Shown one piece after another: positions 1 to 10,481 of a DNA stretch of 64,000 nt. Each line of letters starts with the position of its first letter. Within the stretch, counting starts at the first letter, position 1. The notes beneath the pieces were generated by a model, which had not been told where the DNA came from, did not search any database, and saw only the letters and a program-made list of their open reading frames with translations. A program made the position numbers and the translations under genes. The DNA comes from Serratia liquefaciens (GTDB taxonomy: Bacteria > Pseudomonadota > Gammaproteobacteria > Enterobacterales > Enterobacteriaceae), in contig NZ_CP088930.1 in assembly GCF_027594825.1 (NCBI RefSeq), positions 3,781,019 through 3,845,018 on the forward strand, given 5' to 3'.

Positions 1-113
1 GACGCACTGCGCCTTATTCCATTATTGAACTAGTCATTCCTTTTCGTCATTTCAGAGGCCAAATCTCAGCCCGTATAGTCACACTATCATTCTGCATATA
101 TGAAAAGGCTGTT

Positions 114-1544
114 GTGGACTATCTACCTATATTTGCCGACCTGAAACAACGCCCGGTGTTGGTCGTTGGCGGCGGCGAAGTGGCTGCGCGCAAAGTGGAT
201 CTTCTCCTGCGCGCCGGGGCTGAAATACGGATAGTTGCGCAGTCACTCTCACCCATACTCGAAGAACTGCGTCAGCAGGGGCGCATCCGCTGGCAGGGGC
301 AGGCTTTTGCCGCTCAGCAACTGGATGAGGTGTTTCTGGTGATCGCCGCAACCGACGACAGCGCGCTGAATGCAGAAGTCTTTGCCGAAGCGGATAAACG
401 TCGGGTGCTGGCCAACGTGGTCGACGATCAGCCGCGCTGCTCGTTCATCTTTCCGTCGATTATCGATCGTTCCCCGCTGGTGGTTGCCGTCTCTTCCAGC
501 GGCCAGGCGCCGGTGCTGGCACGTATGCTGCGTGAAAAGCTCGAAGCTTTGTTGCCCGCCAGTCTGGGGCAGATGGCTGAGGTGGCTGGACGCTGGCGCG
601 GCCAGGTAAAACAGCGACTGAATGCCATCGGCGAACGTCGTCGTTTTTGGGAAAAAACATTCGGCGGACGTTTTGCCACGCTGGTGGCTAATGGCCAGTC
701 CGCCCAGGCCGAGCGGCAGTTGGAGCAGGATTTACAGCAGTTTGCCCTGGGCGGTGAAGGTACCCAGGGGGAAATTGCGCTGGTGGGCGCCGGGCCTGGC
801 GACGTGGGGTTATTAACCCTGCGCGGGCTGCAGGTGATGCAGCAGGCTGACGTGGTGCTGTATGACCATCTGGTCAGCGATGAAATTCTGGATCTGGTAC
901 GTCGCGATGCCGAACGCATCTGCGTGGGAAAACGAGCAGGAGCACACTCGGTGATCCAGGAAGAAACCAACCGTCTGTTGGTGGAACTGGCGCAGCAGGG
1001 TAAGCGCGTGGTGCGATTGAAAGGCGGAGATCCCTTTATCTTTGGCCGCGGCGGCGAAGAGCTGCAGGTGGCCGCCGCCGCGGGCATTCCGTTCCAGGTG
1101 GTGCCTGGCGTCACCGCGGCGGCCGGAGCAACGGCCTATGCCGGCATTCCGCTGACGCACCGCGATCATGCGCAGAGCGTGACTTTTATTACCGGCCACT
1201 GCCGTCCTGACGGCGACGGGCTGGACTGGGCAGACTTGGCGCGAGCGCGTCAGACTCTGGCTATCTACATGGGCACCATGAAGGCGGCGGACATCAGCCA
1301 GCGCCTGATAGCCCACGGCCGCGCGCCCACGACGCCGGTGGCGGTGATCAGCCGCGGCACGCGTGCGGATCAGCTGGTGCAAACCGGCACGCTGCAACAG
1401 CTTGAAAAATTGGCTCAACAGGCACCTTTGCCGGCGCTGCTGGTGATCGGCGAAGTGGTGGAGCTGCATCATCAAATTGCCTGGTTTGGGCATCAACCGC
1501 AGACGGAAGGGGCCTCTCGCCCCGCCGTCGTGAATTTGGCTTAA
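114..1544 (+). CDS. cysG: Siroheme synthase (uroporphyrinogen-III methyltransferase / precorrin-2 dehydrogenase / ferrochelatase)
   Basis: Trifunctional enzyme that turns uroporphyrinogen III into siroheme, the cofactor of sulfite reductase. The N-terminal part carries the NAD-binding glycine motif (GGGEVAARK, about residues 19-27) of the dehydrogenase/chelatase module. The C-terminal part starts near residue 222 with the methyltransferase motif [15 protein letters not shown] and includes [16 protein letters not shown]. At 476 aa it is close to full-length CysG. It starts with GTG at 114. It lies 9 bp before cysD, so the cofactor gene is co-transcribed with sulfate activation, unlike the nir-linked cysG of E. 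coli. Many Serratia carry a second cysG elsewhere, so a numeric suffix would be a guess. Confidence 0.95.
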   Translation: MDYLPIFADLKQRPVLVVGGGEVAARKVDLLLRAGAEIRIVAQSLSPILEELRQQGRIRWQGQAFAAQQLDEVFLVIAATDDSALNAEVFAEADKRRVLANVVDDQPRCSFIFPSIIDRSPLVVAVSSSGQAPVLARMLREKLEALLPASLGQMAEVAGRWRGQVKQRLNAIGERRRFWEKTFGGRFATLVANGQSAQAERQLEQDLQQFALGGEGTQGEIALVGAGPGDVGLLTLRGLQVMQQADVVLYDHLVSDEILDLVRRDAERICVGKRAGAHSVIQEETNRLLVELAQQGKRVVRLKGGDPFIFGRGGEELQVAAAAGIPFQVVPGVTAAAGATAYAGIPLTHRDHAQSVTFITGHCRPDGDGLDWADLARARQTLAIYMGTMKAADISQRLIAHGRAPTTPVAVISRGTRADQLVQTGTLQQLEKLAQQAPLPALLVIGEVVELHHQIAWFGHQPQTEGASRPAVVNLA

Positions 1545-1553
1545 GGATCTGTT

Positions 1554-2462
1554 ATGGACGAAAAACGACTCACTCATTTGCGGCAATTGGAGGCGGAGAG
1601 TATCCATATCATCCGTGAAGTCGCCGCTGAATTCGGCAACCCGGTGATGCTCTATTCCATCGGTAAAGACTCTTCCGTGATGCTGCACCTGGCGCGTAAG
1701 GCATTTTACCCGGGTACGCTGCCGTTCCCGTTGCTGCATGTGGATACCGGTTGGAAATTCCGTGAAATGTACGAATTCCGCGATCGCACTGCAAAAGAGT
1801 ACGGGTTTGAACTGCTGATCCACAAAAACCCGGAAGGTGTGGCGATGGGCATCAACCCGTTCGTTCACGGCAGCGCCAAGCATACCGATATCATGAAAAC
1901 TGAAGGCCTGAAGCAGGCGCTTAACAAATACGGTTTTGATGCCGCCTTTGGCGGTGCTCGCCGTGACGAAGAGAAGTCACGCGCCAAAGAGCGTATCTAT
2001 TCATTCCGTGACCGCTTCCACCGTTGGGATCCGAAAAACCAGCGCCCGGAGCTGTGGCACAACTACAACGGCCAAATCAACAAGGGCGAGAGCATTCGCG
2101 TGTTCCCGCTGTCGAACTGGACCGAGCTGGATATCTGGCAATACATTTTCCTGGAAAAAATCGACATCGTGCCGCTGTATCTGGCAAAACCGCGTCCGGT
2201 GGTAGAGCGCGACGGCATGTTGCTGATGGTGGACGACGATCGTATCGATCTGCAGCCGGGCGAAGTGATCAGCCAGCGCATGGTGCGTTTCCGCACGCTG
2301 GGCTGTTGGCCGCTGACCGGCGCGGTGGATTCCGAAGCGGAGACGCTGCCGGAGATCATCGAAGAGATGTTGGTGTCTACCACCAGTGAGCGTCAGGGAC
2401 GGATGATCGACCGCGATCAGTCCGGTTCGATGGAGCTGAAAAAGCGTCAAGGGTATTTCTAA
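1554..2462 (+). CDS. cysD: Sulfate adenylyltransferase subunit 2 (ATP sulfurylase small subunit)
   Basis: Catalytic subunit of ATP sulfurylase, forming adenylyl sulfate from ATP and sulfate in the cytoplasm together with CysN. The PP-loop nucleotide-binding motif [15 protein letters not shown] is near residue 36, and the conserved [15 protein letters not shown] and [14 protein letters not shown] blocks of the PAPS-reductase-like fold are present. 302 aa matches the family. AAGGA at 1543-1547 precedes the ATG. It is the second gene of cysG-cysD-cysN-cysC, with 11 bp to cysN. Confidence 0.97.
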   Translation: MDEKRLTHLRQLEAESIHIIREVAAEFGNPVMLYSIGKDSSVMLHLARKAFYPGTLPFPLLHVDTGWKFREMYEFRDRTAKEYGFELLIHKNPEGVAMGINPFVHGSAKHTDIMKTEGLKQALNKYGFDAAFGGARRDEEKSRAKERIYSFRDRFHRWDPKNQRPELWHNYNGQINKGESIRVFPLSNWTELDIWQYIFLEKIDIVPLYLAKPRPVVERDGMLLMVDDDRIDLQPGEVISQRMVRFRTLGCWPLTGAVDSEAETLPEIIEEMLVSTTSERQGRMIDRDQSGSMELKKRQGYF

Positions 2463-2473
2463 GGAGCCGCCGG

Positions 2474-3901
2474 ATGAACAACGCAATTGCACAACAAATC
2501 GCTGAGCAGGGCGGGGTCGAGTCTTACCTGCATGCGCAGCAACACAAAAGTCTGTTACGGTTCCTGACCTGCGGCAGCGTCGATGACGGCAAAAGTACCC
2601 TGATCGGCCGCTTGCTGCACGATACCCGTCAGATCTACGAAGATCAGCTGTCTACGCTGCACAGCGACAGCAAACGCATTGGCACCCAGGGCGAGAAACT
2701 CGATTTGGCGCTGCTGGTCGATGGCCTGCAGGCAGAGCGCGAGCAGGGCATTACCATCGACGTGGCCTATCGCTATTTCTCGACCGAAAAGCGCAAATTT
2801 ATTATTGCCGATACGCCGGGGCATGAGCAGTACACCCGCAATATGGCGACCGGGGCCTCGACCTGCGATCTGGCGATCCTGTTGATCGATGCGCGCAAAG
2901 GGGTTCTGGATCAAACCCGCAGGCACAGCTTTATCGCCACGCTGTTGGGCATTCGCCATCTGGTGGTGGCGGTCAATAAAATGGATCTGGTGGATTACCA
3001 AGAGTCGGTGTTCGAGCAATTCAAGCAGGACTACCTGACCTTCGCCCAGCAGTTGCCGAACGATCTGGACATCAAGTTTGTGCCCTTGTCGGCGCTGGAT
3101 GGCGACAACGTGGCCAGTGAGAGCGCCCAGATGCCTTGGTACAGCGGCCCAACGCTGCTGCAGGTGCTGGAGAGCGTGGACGTGATCAGCGAACGCGAGA
3201 CGCAGCCGCTGCGTTTCCCGGTGCAGTATGTCAACCGTCCTAACCTGGATTTCCGGGGCTATGCGGGCACGCTGTCCGCGGGTGTGGTGCGCGTCGGACA
3301 ACGCGTGAAGGTATTGCCTTCCGGCGTGGAATCTACCGTAGCGCGCATTGTGACCTTTGATGGCGATCTGCAGGAAGCGGTGCCGGGCGAGGCGATCACG
3401 CTGGTGCTGGCAGATGAAGTGGACATCAGTCGCGGCGATCTGCTGGTCGATGCCGGGGAAACCCTGCAGGCGGCGCAAAGCGCGCTGGTGGACGTGGTGT
3501 GGATGGCTGAAAAACCGCTGTTGCCGGGCCAAAGCTACGACATCAAAGTGGCCGGCAAAAAGACCCGTGCACGCATAGAGGGCATACGCCACCAGGTGGA
3601 AATCAACTCGCTGGCGCAGCACCAGGCGGACACCTTACCGCTCAACGGCATTGGTTTGGTGGAACTGACCTTTGATGAACCGCTGGTGCTGGACAGTTAT
3701 CAACGCAACCATGATACCGGTGGGCTGATCTTTATCGATCGTCTGAGCAACGTCACCGTGGGGGCCGGCTTGATCCGCGAAACCTTGCAGGACGCACAGA
3801 CATCCGCCGGCGAGTTCAGCGCATTTGAGCTGGAATTGAATGCACTGGTGCGTAAACACTTCCCACATTGGGGCGCGCGTGACCTGATTGGGGGAAAATA
3901 A
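2474..3901 (+). CDS. cysN: Sulfate adenylyltransferase subunit 1 (GTPase subunit)
   Basis: Regulatory GTPase subunit of ATP sulfurylase; GTP hydrolysis drives the unfavourable adenylation of sulfate by CysD. The EF-Tu-like GTPase motifs are visible: GSVDDGKST (about residue 34), [11 protein letters not shown] (about 114) and NKMD (about 169), followed by beta-barrel domains. At 475 aa it is standalone CysN, not the CysNC fusion found in other lineages, and a separate cysC follows. The stop codon is one base before the cysC start, which suggests translational coupling. Confidence 0.97.
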   Translation: MNNAIAQQIAEQGGVESYLHAQQHKSLLRFLTCGSVDDGKSTLIGRLLHDTRQIYEDQLSTLHSDSKRIGTQGEKLDLALLVDGLQAEREQGITIDVAYRYFSTEKRKFIIADTPGHEQYTRNMATGASTCDLAILLIDARKGVLDQTRRHSFIATLLGIRHLVVAVNKMDLVDYQESVFEQFKQDYLTFAQQLPNDLDIKFVPLSALDGDNVASESAQMPWYSGPTLLQVLESVDVISERETQPLRFPVQYVNRPNLDFRGYAGTLSAGVVRVGQRVKVLPSGVESTVARIVTFDGDLQEAVPGEAITLVLADEVDISRGDLLVDAGETLQAAQSALVDVVWMAEKPLLPGQSYDIKVAGKKTRARIEGIRHQVEINSLAQHQADTLPLNGIGLVELTFDEPLVLDSYQRNHDTGGLIFIDRLSNVTVGAGLIRETLQDAQTSAGEFSAFELELNALVRKHFPHWGARDLIGGK

Positions 3902-3902
3902 C

Positions 3903-4532
3903 GTGACCGACGCTCAACTGCGGCCGACCGGGCCGGATGATGACAACGTGGTCTGGCATCCGCATGCGGTAACGCGTGCGGATCGCGAAGTCCGCAACGG
4001 CCACAAAGGCGTGGTGCTGTGGTTTACCGGGCTGTCCGGCTCGGGCAAATCTACCGTCGCCGGTGCGCTGGAACAGGCGCTGCACGCCCATGGTGTCAGC
4101 ACCTATCTGCTGGATGGCGATAACGTGCGTCACGGCCTGTGCCGCGACTTGGGTTTCTCCGACCACGACCGGCGCGAGAATATTCGCCGCGTGGGCGAAG
4201 TGGCGAAACTGATGGTGGACGCCGGCCTGGTGGTGTTGACCGCTTTCATTTCCCCACATCGCGCCGAACGGCAGATGGTACGTGAACTCCTGGATGAAGA
4301 TCGTTTTATCGAGGTGTTTGTCGACACGCCGTTGGCAGTTTGTGAAGTGCGGGATCCGAAAGGATTGTACAAAAAAGCCCGTGCCGGCGAGCTGCGTAAT
4401 TTCACCGGCATCGACTCGGTTTACGAGGCACCGCAACGGCCGGATATTCACCTTGATGGCCAACAATTGGTAACAAATTTGATTGCGCAATTGTTAGACG
4501 TGCTGCGTGGTCGGGCTATTATCAAACCCTGA
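3903..4532 (+). CDS. cysC: Adenylyl-sulfate kinase (APS kinase)
   Basis: Phosphorylates adenylyl sulfate to PAPS, the substrate for sulfate reduction. The P-loop GLSGSGKST lies near residue 43, followed by [17 protein letters not shown] and [12 protein letters not shown], all diagnostic of the family. I chose the GTG at 3903: it directly follows the cysN stop, sits behind the purine run GGGGGAAAA (3890-3898) and gives 209 aa, in the normal range. An in-frame TTG at 3888 would only add five residues inside cysN. Last gene of the operon; a terminator hairpin follows. Confidence 0.95.
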   Translation: MTDAQLRPTGPDDDNVVWHPHAVTRADREVRNGHKGVVLWFTGLSGSGKSTVAGALEQALHAHGVSTYLLDGDNVRHGLCRDLGFSDHDRRENIRRVGEVAKLMVDAGLVVLTAFISPHRAERQMVRELLDEDRFIEVFVDTPLAVCEVRDPKGLYKKARAGELRNFTGIDSVYEAPQRPDIHLDGQQLVTNLIAQLLDVLRGRAIIKP

Positions 4533-4538
4533 ATTCAG

Positions 4539-4573
4539 AAAAGCGTGTGGCGTTTTTGCGCCATACGCTTTTT
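4539..4573 (+). terminator. Rho-independent terminator after cysC
   Basis: Inverted repeat AAAGCGTGTGGCG / CGCCATACGCTTT separated by a short T-rich loop and followed by a T-run, seven bases after the cysC stop. It separates cysGDNC from ygbE. Confidence 0.75.
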
Positions 4574-4617
4574 ACGCTAAGCCCGCCGGAGAGCGCGCCG
4601 AATAACCAGGGATCGCT

Positions 4618-4935
4618 ATGCAAAATGTCTCGCCTATCTTGATTGACGCAAACCAGGAGAAAGAGGAGCCCTCTTATTCTTTCCTGGGCGGTGTCTGCGG
4701 CTTTGTTTTCTACTGGCTGGCCTTCGCGGTGCCGTTTTTGGTTTATGGCTCCAACACCCTTTTCTTCCTGCTCTACACTTGGCCGTTTTTCCTGGCGCTG
4801 ATGCCGGTTTCGGTGCTGATTGGCATCACGCTCAGCATGCTGCTGCGTGGTCGGCTGATTTTTACGCTGCTGCTGACCGGGACCCTCGTTCTGTGCCTGT
4901 TCTGGCTGGTGTTCAGCTTTTTGACCGGTTGGTGA
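4618..4935 (+). CDS. ygbE: DUF3561 family inner-membrane protein YgbE
   Basis: Small integral membrane protein of 105 aa. Three hydrophobic segments are visible (about residues 21-43, 47-72 and 79-104), with the conserved block YGSNTLFFLLYTWPFFLALMP in the middle. Length, that block and position right after cysC match E. coli YgbE. Its function is unknown. A GC-rich hairpin (GGGCGCAG/CTGCGCCC, 4941-4960) lies between this gene and the converging ABC operon, but has no clear T-run. Confidence 0.85.
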   Translation: MQNVSPILIDANQEKEEPSYSFLGGVCGFVFYWLAFAVPFLVYGSNTLFFLLYTWPFFLALMPVSVLIGITLSMLLRGRLIFTLLLTGTLVLCLFWLVFSFLTGW

Positions 4936-4986
4936 GGGAAGGGCGCAGTCGCCTGCGCCCAAAGCATTGCAAAGCCGTGCCGAAGG

Positions 4987-5709
4987 TTACAAAACTTTGC
5001 TCAGAAAAGCCTGAGTGCGTGGATTGGCCGGCTGGCTGAAAATCTGCTGTGGCGAACCTTCTTCCTGGATGATCCCCTGATCGATAAACAACACCCGATC
5101 GGCCACTTCACGGGCAAAGCCCATTTCATGCGTCACCACCACCATCGTCATGCCTTCGTGCGCCAATGACTTCATCACCGCCAGCACTTCGCCGACCAAC
5201 TCGGGATCGAGCGCGGAGGTCGGTTCGTCGAACAGCATGATTTTCGGTTCCATCGCCAGCGCGCGAGTAATGGCTACCCGCTGTTGTTGACCGCCGGACA
5301 GGCTGTTGGGATAGGCGTCAATCTTGTCCAGCAAGCCCACCTTTTGCAGCAGCGCCTCTGCCCGCAGTATGGCCTCTGCGCGCGACAGCTTTTTCACCCC
5401 CATCGGCGCCATGATGATGTTTTCCAGCACCGTCATATGCGGGAACAGGTTAAAGCGTTGAAACACCATGCCGACGCTTTCACGCATTTTATTGAGATCG
5501 GTTTTCTGGCTGTGTATGGCAAAACCGTTCACCAGGATCTCACCGCCGGACAGCGTTTCCAGCGCATTGATGCAGCGCAGGAAGGTGCTTTTACCGGAGC
5601 CGGACGGGCCGATGACGCAGACCACTTCGTTGGCTGCGATTTCGCAGGAAATACCACGTAGCACGTGGCTTTCGCCGAATTGTTTTTGCAGGTTATGTAC
5701 GCGAATCAC
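4987..5709 (-). CDS. Amino-acid ABC transporter, ATP-binding protein (GlnQ/ArtP type)
   Basis: Cytoplasmic ATPase of a polar amino-acid importer. Walker [10 protein letters not shown] (about residue 33), signature LSGGQQQR, Walker [13 protein letters not shown] and the switch histidine in [10 protein letters not shown] are all intact. 240 aa is normal for this family. Its start overlaps the end of the upstream permease gene by 17 bases, so the two are coupled. The three-gene set lies between ygbE and ftsB, which are close neighbours in E. coli. The substrate cannot be read from the ATPase. Confidence 0.92.
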   Translation of the reverse strand: MIRVHNLQKQFGESHVLRGISCEIAANEVVCVIGPSGSGKSTFLRCINALETLSGGEILVNGFAIHSQKTDLNKMRESVGMVFQRFNLFPHMTVLENIIMAPMGVKKLSRAEAILRAEALLQKVGLLDKIDAYPNSLSGGQQQRVAITRALAMEPKIMLFDEPTSALDPELVGEVLAVMKSLAHEGMTMVVVTHEMGFAREVADRVLFIDQGIIQEEGSPQQIFSQPANPRTQAFLSKVL

Positions 5710-6457
5710 TTTTCCCGAACCTCTTTTCCATGTGTTGCACCATCAGCGAAAGCAGGAAGGTGAGGACCCAATAGACCAGCGAAATGGTCAGGTAGGGCTC
5801 CCAATAGGTGGCATAGGCGCCGGAAACCGTGCGGGCGGCATAGGCCAGATCGGCAAGTCCGATGGCGGAGGCCAGCGAAGAGTCTTTGACGATGGCAATG
5901 GCATTGTTGCCCAGCGGCGGCAGCATGCGGCGAAACGCCTGCGGCAGGATCACTTTGCGCATGGTTTTGCCGTAGCTCATGCCCAGCGAACGTGAAGCTT
6001 CCATCTGACCGCGATCGATAGACTGAATGCCGGCGCGGAAAATTTCCGAGACGTAGGCACCTGCGTTAAGCGTAATCGCCACCACGCAGGAGAGAAATGC
6101 GCCGTAATCGGAGCGCAGCGCGCGGGCGAAATCGGTGCTCATCAGACCGCTGGTGACCAGCAGACCGTCACGTGGGTTGATAAACAGCGGCACCAGCGCG
6201 AAATGCACCACCATAATCTGGACAAACAGCGGCGTACCGCGAAAGGCGCTGATGTAGATGCGCACCGGCCACTGAACGCCGTAATGCAGTATCGGTTTCC
6301 AGATGCCGTGTGGTGCCTGCGCCAGACGACCGAGCCCGAGGATCAGCCCCCAGGTGGTGCCCAGTATCACGCAGATAATGGTGCATTTGATGGTCATCCA
6401 GGCGCCTTCCATAAACAACGGGGCGTACTCCTGGATTATCTCCCAACGGAAATTCAA
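5693..6457 (-). CDS. Amino-acid ABC transporter permease (HisM/GlnP family)
   Basis: Inner-membrane permease of the same importer. It has several hydrophobic helices and the conserved family block [17 protein letters not shown] followed by the EAA-type loop ([22 protein letters not shown]) that contacts the ATPase. 254 aa is typical. Only one permease gene is present, so the transporter presumably uses a homodimer, unlike HisQ/HisM-type heterodimers. Transcribed from the binding-protein gene, 55 bp upstream. Confidence 0.9.
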   Translation of the reverse strand: MNFRWEIIQEYAPLFMEGAWMTIKCTIICVILGTTWGLILGLGRLAQAPHGIWKPILHYGVQWPVRIYISAFRGTPLFVQIMVVHFALVPLFINPRDGLLVTSGLMSTDFARALRSDYGAFLSCVVAITLNAGAYVSEIFRAGIQSIDRGQMEASRSLGMSYGKTMRKVILPQAFRRMLPPLGNNAIAIVKDSSLASAIGLADLAYAARTVSGAYATYWEPYLTISLVYWVLTFLLSLMVQHMEKRFGKSDSRT

Positions 6458-6512
6458 GGTCGGATCCTTTTTAAAAAGTTTTCAGGCTGCCGTGCTGACG
6501 AGCGCCGGTCGA

Positions 6513-7283
6513 TTATTCGGCGGGCAGCGTGGGAACGTTGCTGTCAAACCAGGTCTGGTAGATTTTGGCGTAGGTGCCGTCGGCTATGATTTTCTTCAGG
6601 CCGGCGTTGATTTTGCCGCGCAGTTCGTCATTGCCTTTGGCCACGGCGATACCGAAATACTGGCGTTCGAATTTGGCATCGGACACCAGTTTGAACTCTT
6701 TTTCCGGATGGGTTTTGATATAGAACTTGGCCACGCCGACGTCGCCCACGGCCGCGCCGATACCGTCTTCATACAGCTCTTGCAGCATTAACGGGGTATT
6801 GTCGAAACGTTTGATGGCGGTGTTGTTTTTGCCTAACACGTCGGACACCACGATGTCGCCGGTGCTGGAGTTGACTACGCCGACCTTCAGCGTTTTCAAG
6901 GCGGCGATGGAGTCGACGCTGGAGTCTTTGGGGACCACGATAGCCTGCTCTGCCGGGAAGTAAGGTGCAGAAAAATCAACCATTTGTTTGCGTTTGTCGG
7001 TAATGGTGATGCCGGAAATAATGATGTCGCGATCGCCGGAGTTCAGCGTTGCGAAAATACCTTCCCACGGCGTATTCACCAGTTTGACCTGAAAGTTCTC
7101 GGCCTTGGCCACGGCCTTGATGATATCGATATCAAAGCCTTCCAGCTGTTTGCTGCTGTTTTCGAATTCGAACGGACGGTAGGTGCCGCCAGAGCCGACG
7201 ACGTAGATAGGCTCAGCCGCCAGGACTGAGGCCGACAGGGTGGCGGCCAGGCAGGCGCCAATCATAACTAAAGATTTAAACAT
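6513..7283 (-). CDS. Amino-acid ABC transporter periplasmic binding protein
   Basis: Periplasmic receptor of the importer (256 aa). A signal peptide is evident: MFKSLVMIG, a hydrophobic core, and a likely cleavage after SVLA near residue 22. The mature part shows the family-3 solute-binding signature GFDIDIIKAVA and the ISGITITDKRKQMVDFSAPYF block shared by GlnH, ArtJ and HisJ. Basic amino acid (arginine or lysine) is my best guess for the ligand, supported only weakly by possible ArgR boxes in its promoter region (7335-7372). First gene of its operon. Confidence 0.88.
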   Translation of the reverse strand: MFKSLVMIGACLAATLSASVLAAEPIYVVGSGGTYRPFEFENSSKQLEGFDIDIIKAVAKAENFQVKLVNTPWEGIFATLNSGDRDIIISGITITDKRKQMVDFSAPYFPAEQAIVVPKDSSVDSIAALKTLKVGVVNSSTGDIVVSDVLGKNNTAIKRFDNTPLMLQELYEDGIGAAVGDVGVAKFYIKTHPEKEFKLVSDAKFERQYFGIAVAKGNDELRGKINAGLKKIIADGTYAKIYQTWFDSNVPTLPAE

Positions 7284-7321
7284 CGCTATCCCCGGTAATT
7301 AAAAATGATCCATTGGATTTA

Positions 7322-7344
7322 TTTATGCACTATGAGTGCATAAA
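7322..7344. repeat. Perfect inverted repeat upstream of the amino-acid ABC operon
   Basis: Ten-base arms TTTATGCACT and AGTGCATAAA are separated by three bases, 39 bp upstream of the binding-protein start. This is likely an operator or part of one; its right arm is shared with the candidate ArgR box at 7335. Confidence 0.6.
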
Positions 7345-7372
7345 AATAATCTTTAATGAATAAAAACACAAC
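7335..7372 (-). promoter_or_regulatory. Candidate tandem ArgR boxes
   Basis: AGTGCATAAAAATAATCT (7335-7352) and AATGAATAAAAACACAAC (7355-7372) each match much of the 18-bp ARG box (TGAAT, four A/T, ATTCA), are two bases apart and lie upstream of the ABC operon. ArgR normally binds two boxes 2-3 bp apart. The right halves are degenerate, so this is an inference. Confidence 0.35.
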
Positions 7373-7689
7373 TCCTACCTGATGGTGAAATTTTTAATGG
7401 TGTTAAATATGCAGTTTGTGCTTGTCGGTGGCGAATGCTTTGGTGAAATCAGCGGGTAGCCAGTTTTTCTTACTGCATAACCGGAAAAAACGCTGAAGGG
7501 GAAAAATGCGGGGGCGTTGGTTGGTTTTTCTGCGGTGAAAGTGGTTTTTTTTGCCGCTTTCGAAGTGAATTTAGGTTATAAACTCAGGAAATTATCATCC
7601 TACTCTGAATTTGGCGGCGAAATGCCGTTCTCTGTGTGGAGTCCAACGAAAAGTTGTGGGATGATTGGTCGGTTTTTCAGGGGGCGGAG

Positions 7690-8010
7690 ATGGGAAAACT
7701 TACGCTGCTATTGCTGGCATTGCTCGGTTGGTTACAGTATTCACTGTGGCTGGGCAAAAATGGTGTTCACGATTACGTGCGGGTCAATGAAGACGTTGCG
7801 CTCCAACAGGGCAGCAATGCTAAATTGAAAGCGCGTAACGATCAGCTGTTCGCCGAAATCGACGATTTGAACGGCGGTCAGGAAGCGATCGAAGAGCGTG
7901 CGCGCAATGAACTGAGCATGATTAAGCCCGGTGAGACTTTCTATCGTCTGGTTCCTGACCAATCCAGACGCAACGCGGCGTCCGCCTCGCAAAATAACCT
8001 ACAAAAGTAA
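7690..8010 (+). CDS. ftsB: Cell division protein FtsB
   Basis: Bitopic inner-membrane divisome protein that forms the FtsQLB complex and helps activate septal peptidoglycan synthesis. It has a short cytoplasmic N-terminus (MGK), one membrane helix ([17 protein letters not shown]) and a periplasmic coiled coil (about residues 30-70) ending in the conserved [20 protein letters not shown] chose the ATG at 7690, behind GGGGGCGGAG, which gives 106 aa as in E. coli; the longer in-frame extension from 7636 has no family support. Three bases separate it from ispD. Confidence 0.95.
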   Translation: MGKLTLLLLALLGWLQYSLWLGKNGVHDYVRVNEDVALQQGSNAKLKARNDQLFAEIDDLNGGQEAIEERARNELSMIKPGETFYRLVPDQSRRNAASASQNNLQK

Positions 8011-8013
8011 CGC

Positions 8014-8721
8014 ATGAATCACTCCGCAGGAACCTTTCCATCGGTGATCGCCGTCCTGCCCGCTGCCGGTATTGGCAGCCGCATGCAGGCTGATTGCCCA
8101 AAGCAATATTTAACCATCGGCCACCAAACCATTCTCGAACACGCGATCTATGCGTTGCTGCGCCATCCGCGCATCTCGCAGGTGATTGTGGCAATCGGGC
8201 CGGATGACCAGCAGTTTCACCAGTTGCCGATTGCGCAAGATCCCCGCGTGCAGGTCACCATCGGCGGACAGCAACGCGCTGACTCGGTAATGGCGGGCTT
8301 GCAGTTGGCCGGCGAGGCCAAATGGGTACTGGTGCACGACGCGGCGCGCCCCTGTCTGCATGCCGACGATCTCGATCGCCTGTTGGCGATTACCCAACAC
8401 AGCGACGTGGGGGGCATTCTGGCCGCGCCGGTGCGTGACACCATGAAGCGTGCAGAGCCTGGCCACGGTGCCATTTCTCATACGGTAGAACGTCAGGACC
8501 TGTGGCATGCGTTAACGCCGCAGCTGTTCCCGCTGGCGTTGCTCAAGCAGTGCCTGCAGCGCGCGCTGGATGACGGGGCGACGGTGACCGACGAGGCTTC
8601 GGCCCTGGAGCACTGCGGCTATCACCCGTTGCTGGTCAACGGGCGTTCGGACAATATTAAGGTCACGCGGCCGGAAGATTTGGCGCTGGCGGCATTCTAT
8701 TTAACTCAGTTAGACAATTAA
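8014..8721 (+). CDS. ispD: 2-C-methyl-D-erythritol 4-phosphate cytidylyltransferase
   Basis: Third step of the MEP isoprenoid pathway: couples CTP to MEP to give CDP-methylerythritol. The cytidylyltransferase motif [19 protein letters not shown] is at residues 14-32, with VHDAARPC (about 109) and the Thr/Arg-containing DTMKRA block further on. 235 aa is normal. It lies between ftsB (3 bp gap) and ispF (10 bp gap); ispD-ispF adjacency is usual in proteobacteria. Confidence 0.97.
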   Translation: MNHSAGTFPSVIAVLPAAGIGSRMQADCPKQYLTIGHQTILEHAIYALLRHPRISQVIVAIGPDDQQFHQLPIAQDPRVQVTIGGQQRADSVMAGLQLAGEAKWVLVHDAARPCLHADDLDRLLAITQHSDVGGILAAPVRDTMKRAEPGHGAISHTVERQDLWHALTPQLFPLALLKQCLQRALDDGATVTDEASALEHCGYHPLLVNGRSDNIKVTRPEDLALAAFYLTQLDN

Positions 8722-8731
8722 GGAGCGCATC

Positions 8732-9205
8732 ATGCGTATCGGCCACGGTTTTGACGTACATAAATTTGGCGGCGAAGGCCCGTTGGTGATCGGTGGCGTT
8801 CGTATTCCTTATGAAAAAGGTTTGCTGGCCCACTCCGACGGCGACGTAGCACTGCACGCCGCGACCGATGCCCTGCTGGGCGCGGCGGCGCTGGGGGATA
8901 TCGGCAAGCTGTTCCCGGATACCGACCCAGCCTTCAAAGGTGCCGATAGCCGCGAGTTGCTGCGCGAAGCCTGGAAACGCATCCGTGCCAAAGGCTATCG
9001 TCTGGGGAACCTGGACATCACTATTATTGCCCAGGCCCCTAAAATGGCACCGCACATCCCGCAAATGCGCATCTTCCTGGCGGAAGATCTGCAATGCCAT
9101 ATGGACGACGTTAACGTCAAGGCTACCACCACCGAACAACTCGGTTTCACCGGGCGTGGCGAGGGTATTGCCTGCGAAGCGGTTGCCTTGTTGATCAAGG
9201 AATAA
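8732..9205 (+). CDS. ispF: 2-C-methyl-D-erythritol 2,4-cyclodiphosphate synthase
   Basis: Fifth MEP-pathway enzyme, releasing CMP to form the cyclic diphosphate; active as a trimer. The metal ligands are visible as GHGFDVHKF (Asp8, His10) and the [18 protein letters not shown] block. [18 protein letters not shown] closes the C-terminus. 157 aa is close to E. coli IspF. RBS AAGGAG precedes the ATG, and truD starts 4 bp after its stop. Confidence 0.97.
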   Translation: MRIGHGFDVHKFGGEGPLVIGGVRIPYEKGLLAHSDGDVALHAATDALLGAAALGDIGKLFPDTDPAFKGADSRELLREAWKRIRAKGYRLGNLDITIIAQAPKMAPHIPQMRIFLAEDLQCHMDDVNVKATTTEQLGFTGRGEGIACEAVALLIKE

Positions 9206-9209
9206 GCGC

Positions 9210-10256
9210 ATGGATATGGCTAACCTGACCTGGCTGCATGGCCAGCCGCAAAGCACCGGCGTGCTGAAGGCCAACCCGGAAGATTTCGTGGTGGTGGAAG
9301 ACCTGGGCTTTGAGCCGGATGGCGAAGGCGAACACGTGCTGGTGAACATCCGCAAAAACGGCTGTAACACCCAGTTCGTCGCCGATTATCTGGCGCGCTT
9401 TGCCGGTATTCATGCCCGCTCCGTCAGCTACGCGGGCCTAAAAGATCGCCATGCGGTAACCGAACAGTGGTTCTGTTTGCATCTGCCAGGGAAAGAAACG
9501 CCGGACTTTACCCAGTTCTCATTGGAAGGTTGTGAAGTGCTGGCCAGCGCCCGCCACCTGCGCAAAATGCGGATTGGCACGTTAAAAGGCAATGCCTTTA
9601 CCCTGGTGCTGCGTCATATCTCCGATCGTCAGGATGTAGAGCAACGCCTGCAGGCGATTGAGGCCGGCGGTGTACCGAATTACTTCGGCAGCCAGCGCTT
9701 TGGGCGCGGCGGTAACAATCTGGTGATGGCACGGCGCTGGGCGAATGACGAGATCCGGGTGAAAGAACGCAGCAAGCGTAGCTTTTATCTTTCCGCCAGC
9801 CGCAGCGCTCTGTTTAACCTGATCGCCAGCCGGCGATTGGCCAACCAGCAGCAACATACCGTGATGGAAGGGGATGCCCTTCAGCTTAGCGGTCGTGGCA
9901 GTTGGTTTGTTGCCAAACCGGAAGAGCTGGAAGCGTTGCAGCAACGCCTGGAGGCCGGTGAGCTGATGATTACCGCTCCTTTGCCGGGTGATGGTGAGCC
10001 GGGCACCGCCGGGGAAGCGTTGAGCTTCGAACAGCAGTGCCTGCTGGAACAGCCGGAGCTGATGTCGCTTTTAAAGCGCGAACGCGTAGATCCGGCCCGC
10101 CGAGCATTGCTGTTACAGCCGAAAGATATGCAGTGGGACTGGTGGGACGATGCCACCGTCGAACTGCGTTTCTGGTTGCCGGCCGGCAGTTTCGCTACCA
10201 GCGTGGTGCGCGAAATTATGCGGCAGGACAGTAGCGATGCGGACATTAGCGAGTAA
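9210..10256 (+). CDS. truD: tRNA pseudouridine(13) synthase TruD
   Basis: Makes pseudouridine at position 13 of tRNA-Glu and others. The catalytic aspartate lies in [15 protein letters not shown] (Asp79), and the family blocks [36 protein letters not shown] and [11 protein letters not shown] are present. At 348 aa it is full length. ATG at 9210 is used; a second ATG two codons later cannot be excluded. Fourth gene of the ftsB-ispD-ispF-truD run, followed by a terminator. Confidence 0.96.
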   Translation: MDMANLTWLHGQPQSTGVLKANPEDFVVVEDLGFEPDGEGEHVLVNIRKNGCNTQFVADYLARFAGIHARSVSYAGLKDRHAVTEQWFCLHLPGKETPDFTQFSLEGCEVLASARHLRKMRIGTLKGNAFTLVLRHISDRQDVEQRLQAIEAGGVPNYFGSQRFGRGGNNLVMARRWANDEIRVKERSKRSFYLSASRSALFNLIASRRLANQQQHTVMEGDALQLSGRGSWFVAKPEELEALQQRLEAGELMITAPLPGDGEPGTAGEALSFEQQCLLEQPELMSLLKRERVDPARRALLLQPKDMQWDWWDDATVELRFWLPAGSFATSVVREIMRQDSSDADISE

Positions 10257-10264
10257 TAATCAAG

Positions 10265-10289
10265 AAACCTGCGCAAGCAGGTTTTTTTT
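10265..10289 (+). terminator. Rho-independent terminator after truD
   Basis: AACCTGC-GCAA-GCAGGTT stem-loop followed by a T-run, starting nine bases after the truD stop. Confidence 0.85.
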
Positions 10290-10481
10290 CGCCATAAGAT
10301 TGGCTCGCGGCAGTTTAGCCTTGAGTTCCCTGCCTTTTCCCATGGTCACTGGACATGGCGGGGGCAGTAAACATAATATCTGCTGATTAAGCGCCTCCTT
10401 TTGGGCGGTCATATCGAGTAGTTAAATCCCAGGCTGCGTTAAGCGGTGCCTGGTTGAGAGATAAAAAGAAGACAACCTCTT

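Larger units (their letters stand above)
7284..7689. other. Intergenic region between the ABC operon and ftsB
   Basis: About 400 bp between divergent genes. The left part holds the palindrome and possible ArgR boxes. The right part (about 7560-7689) must carry the ftsB promoter. I see no gene or RNA in it. Confidence 0.5.

Noticed and set aside
813..1883. 356-codon minus-strand ORF opposite cysG/cysD
   Set aside because: Lies wholly antisense to two well-conserved genes, has odd composition (rich in His, Arg, Gln) and no recognisable motif. Similar antisense frames at 2555-3622, 13380-14309 and 43793-44638 were dropped for the same reason.
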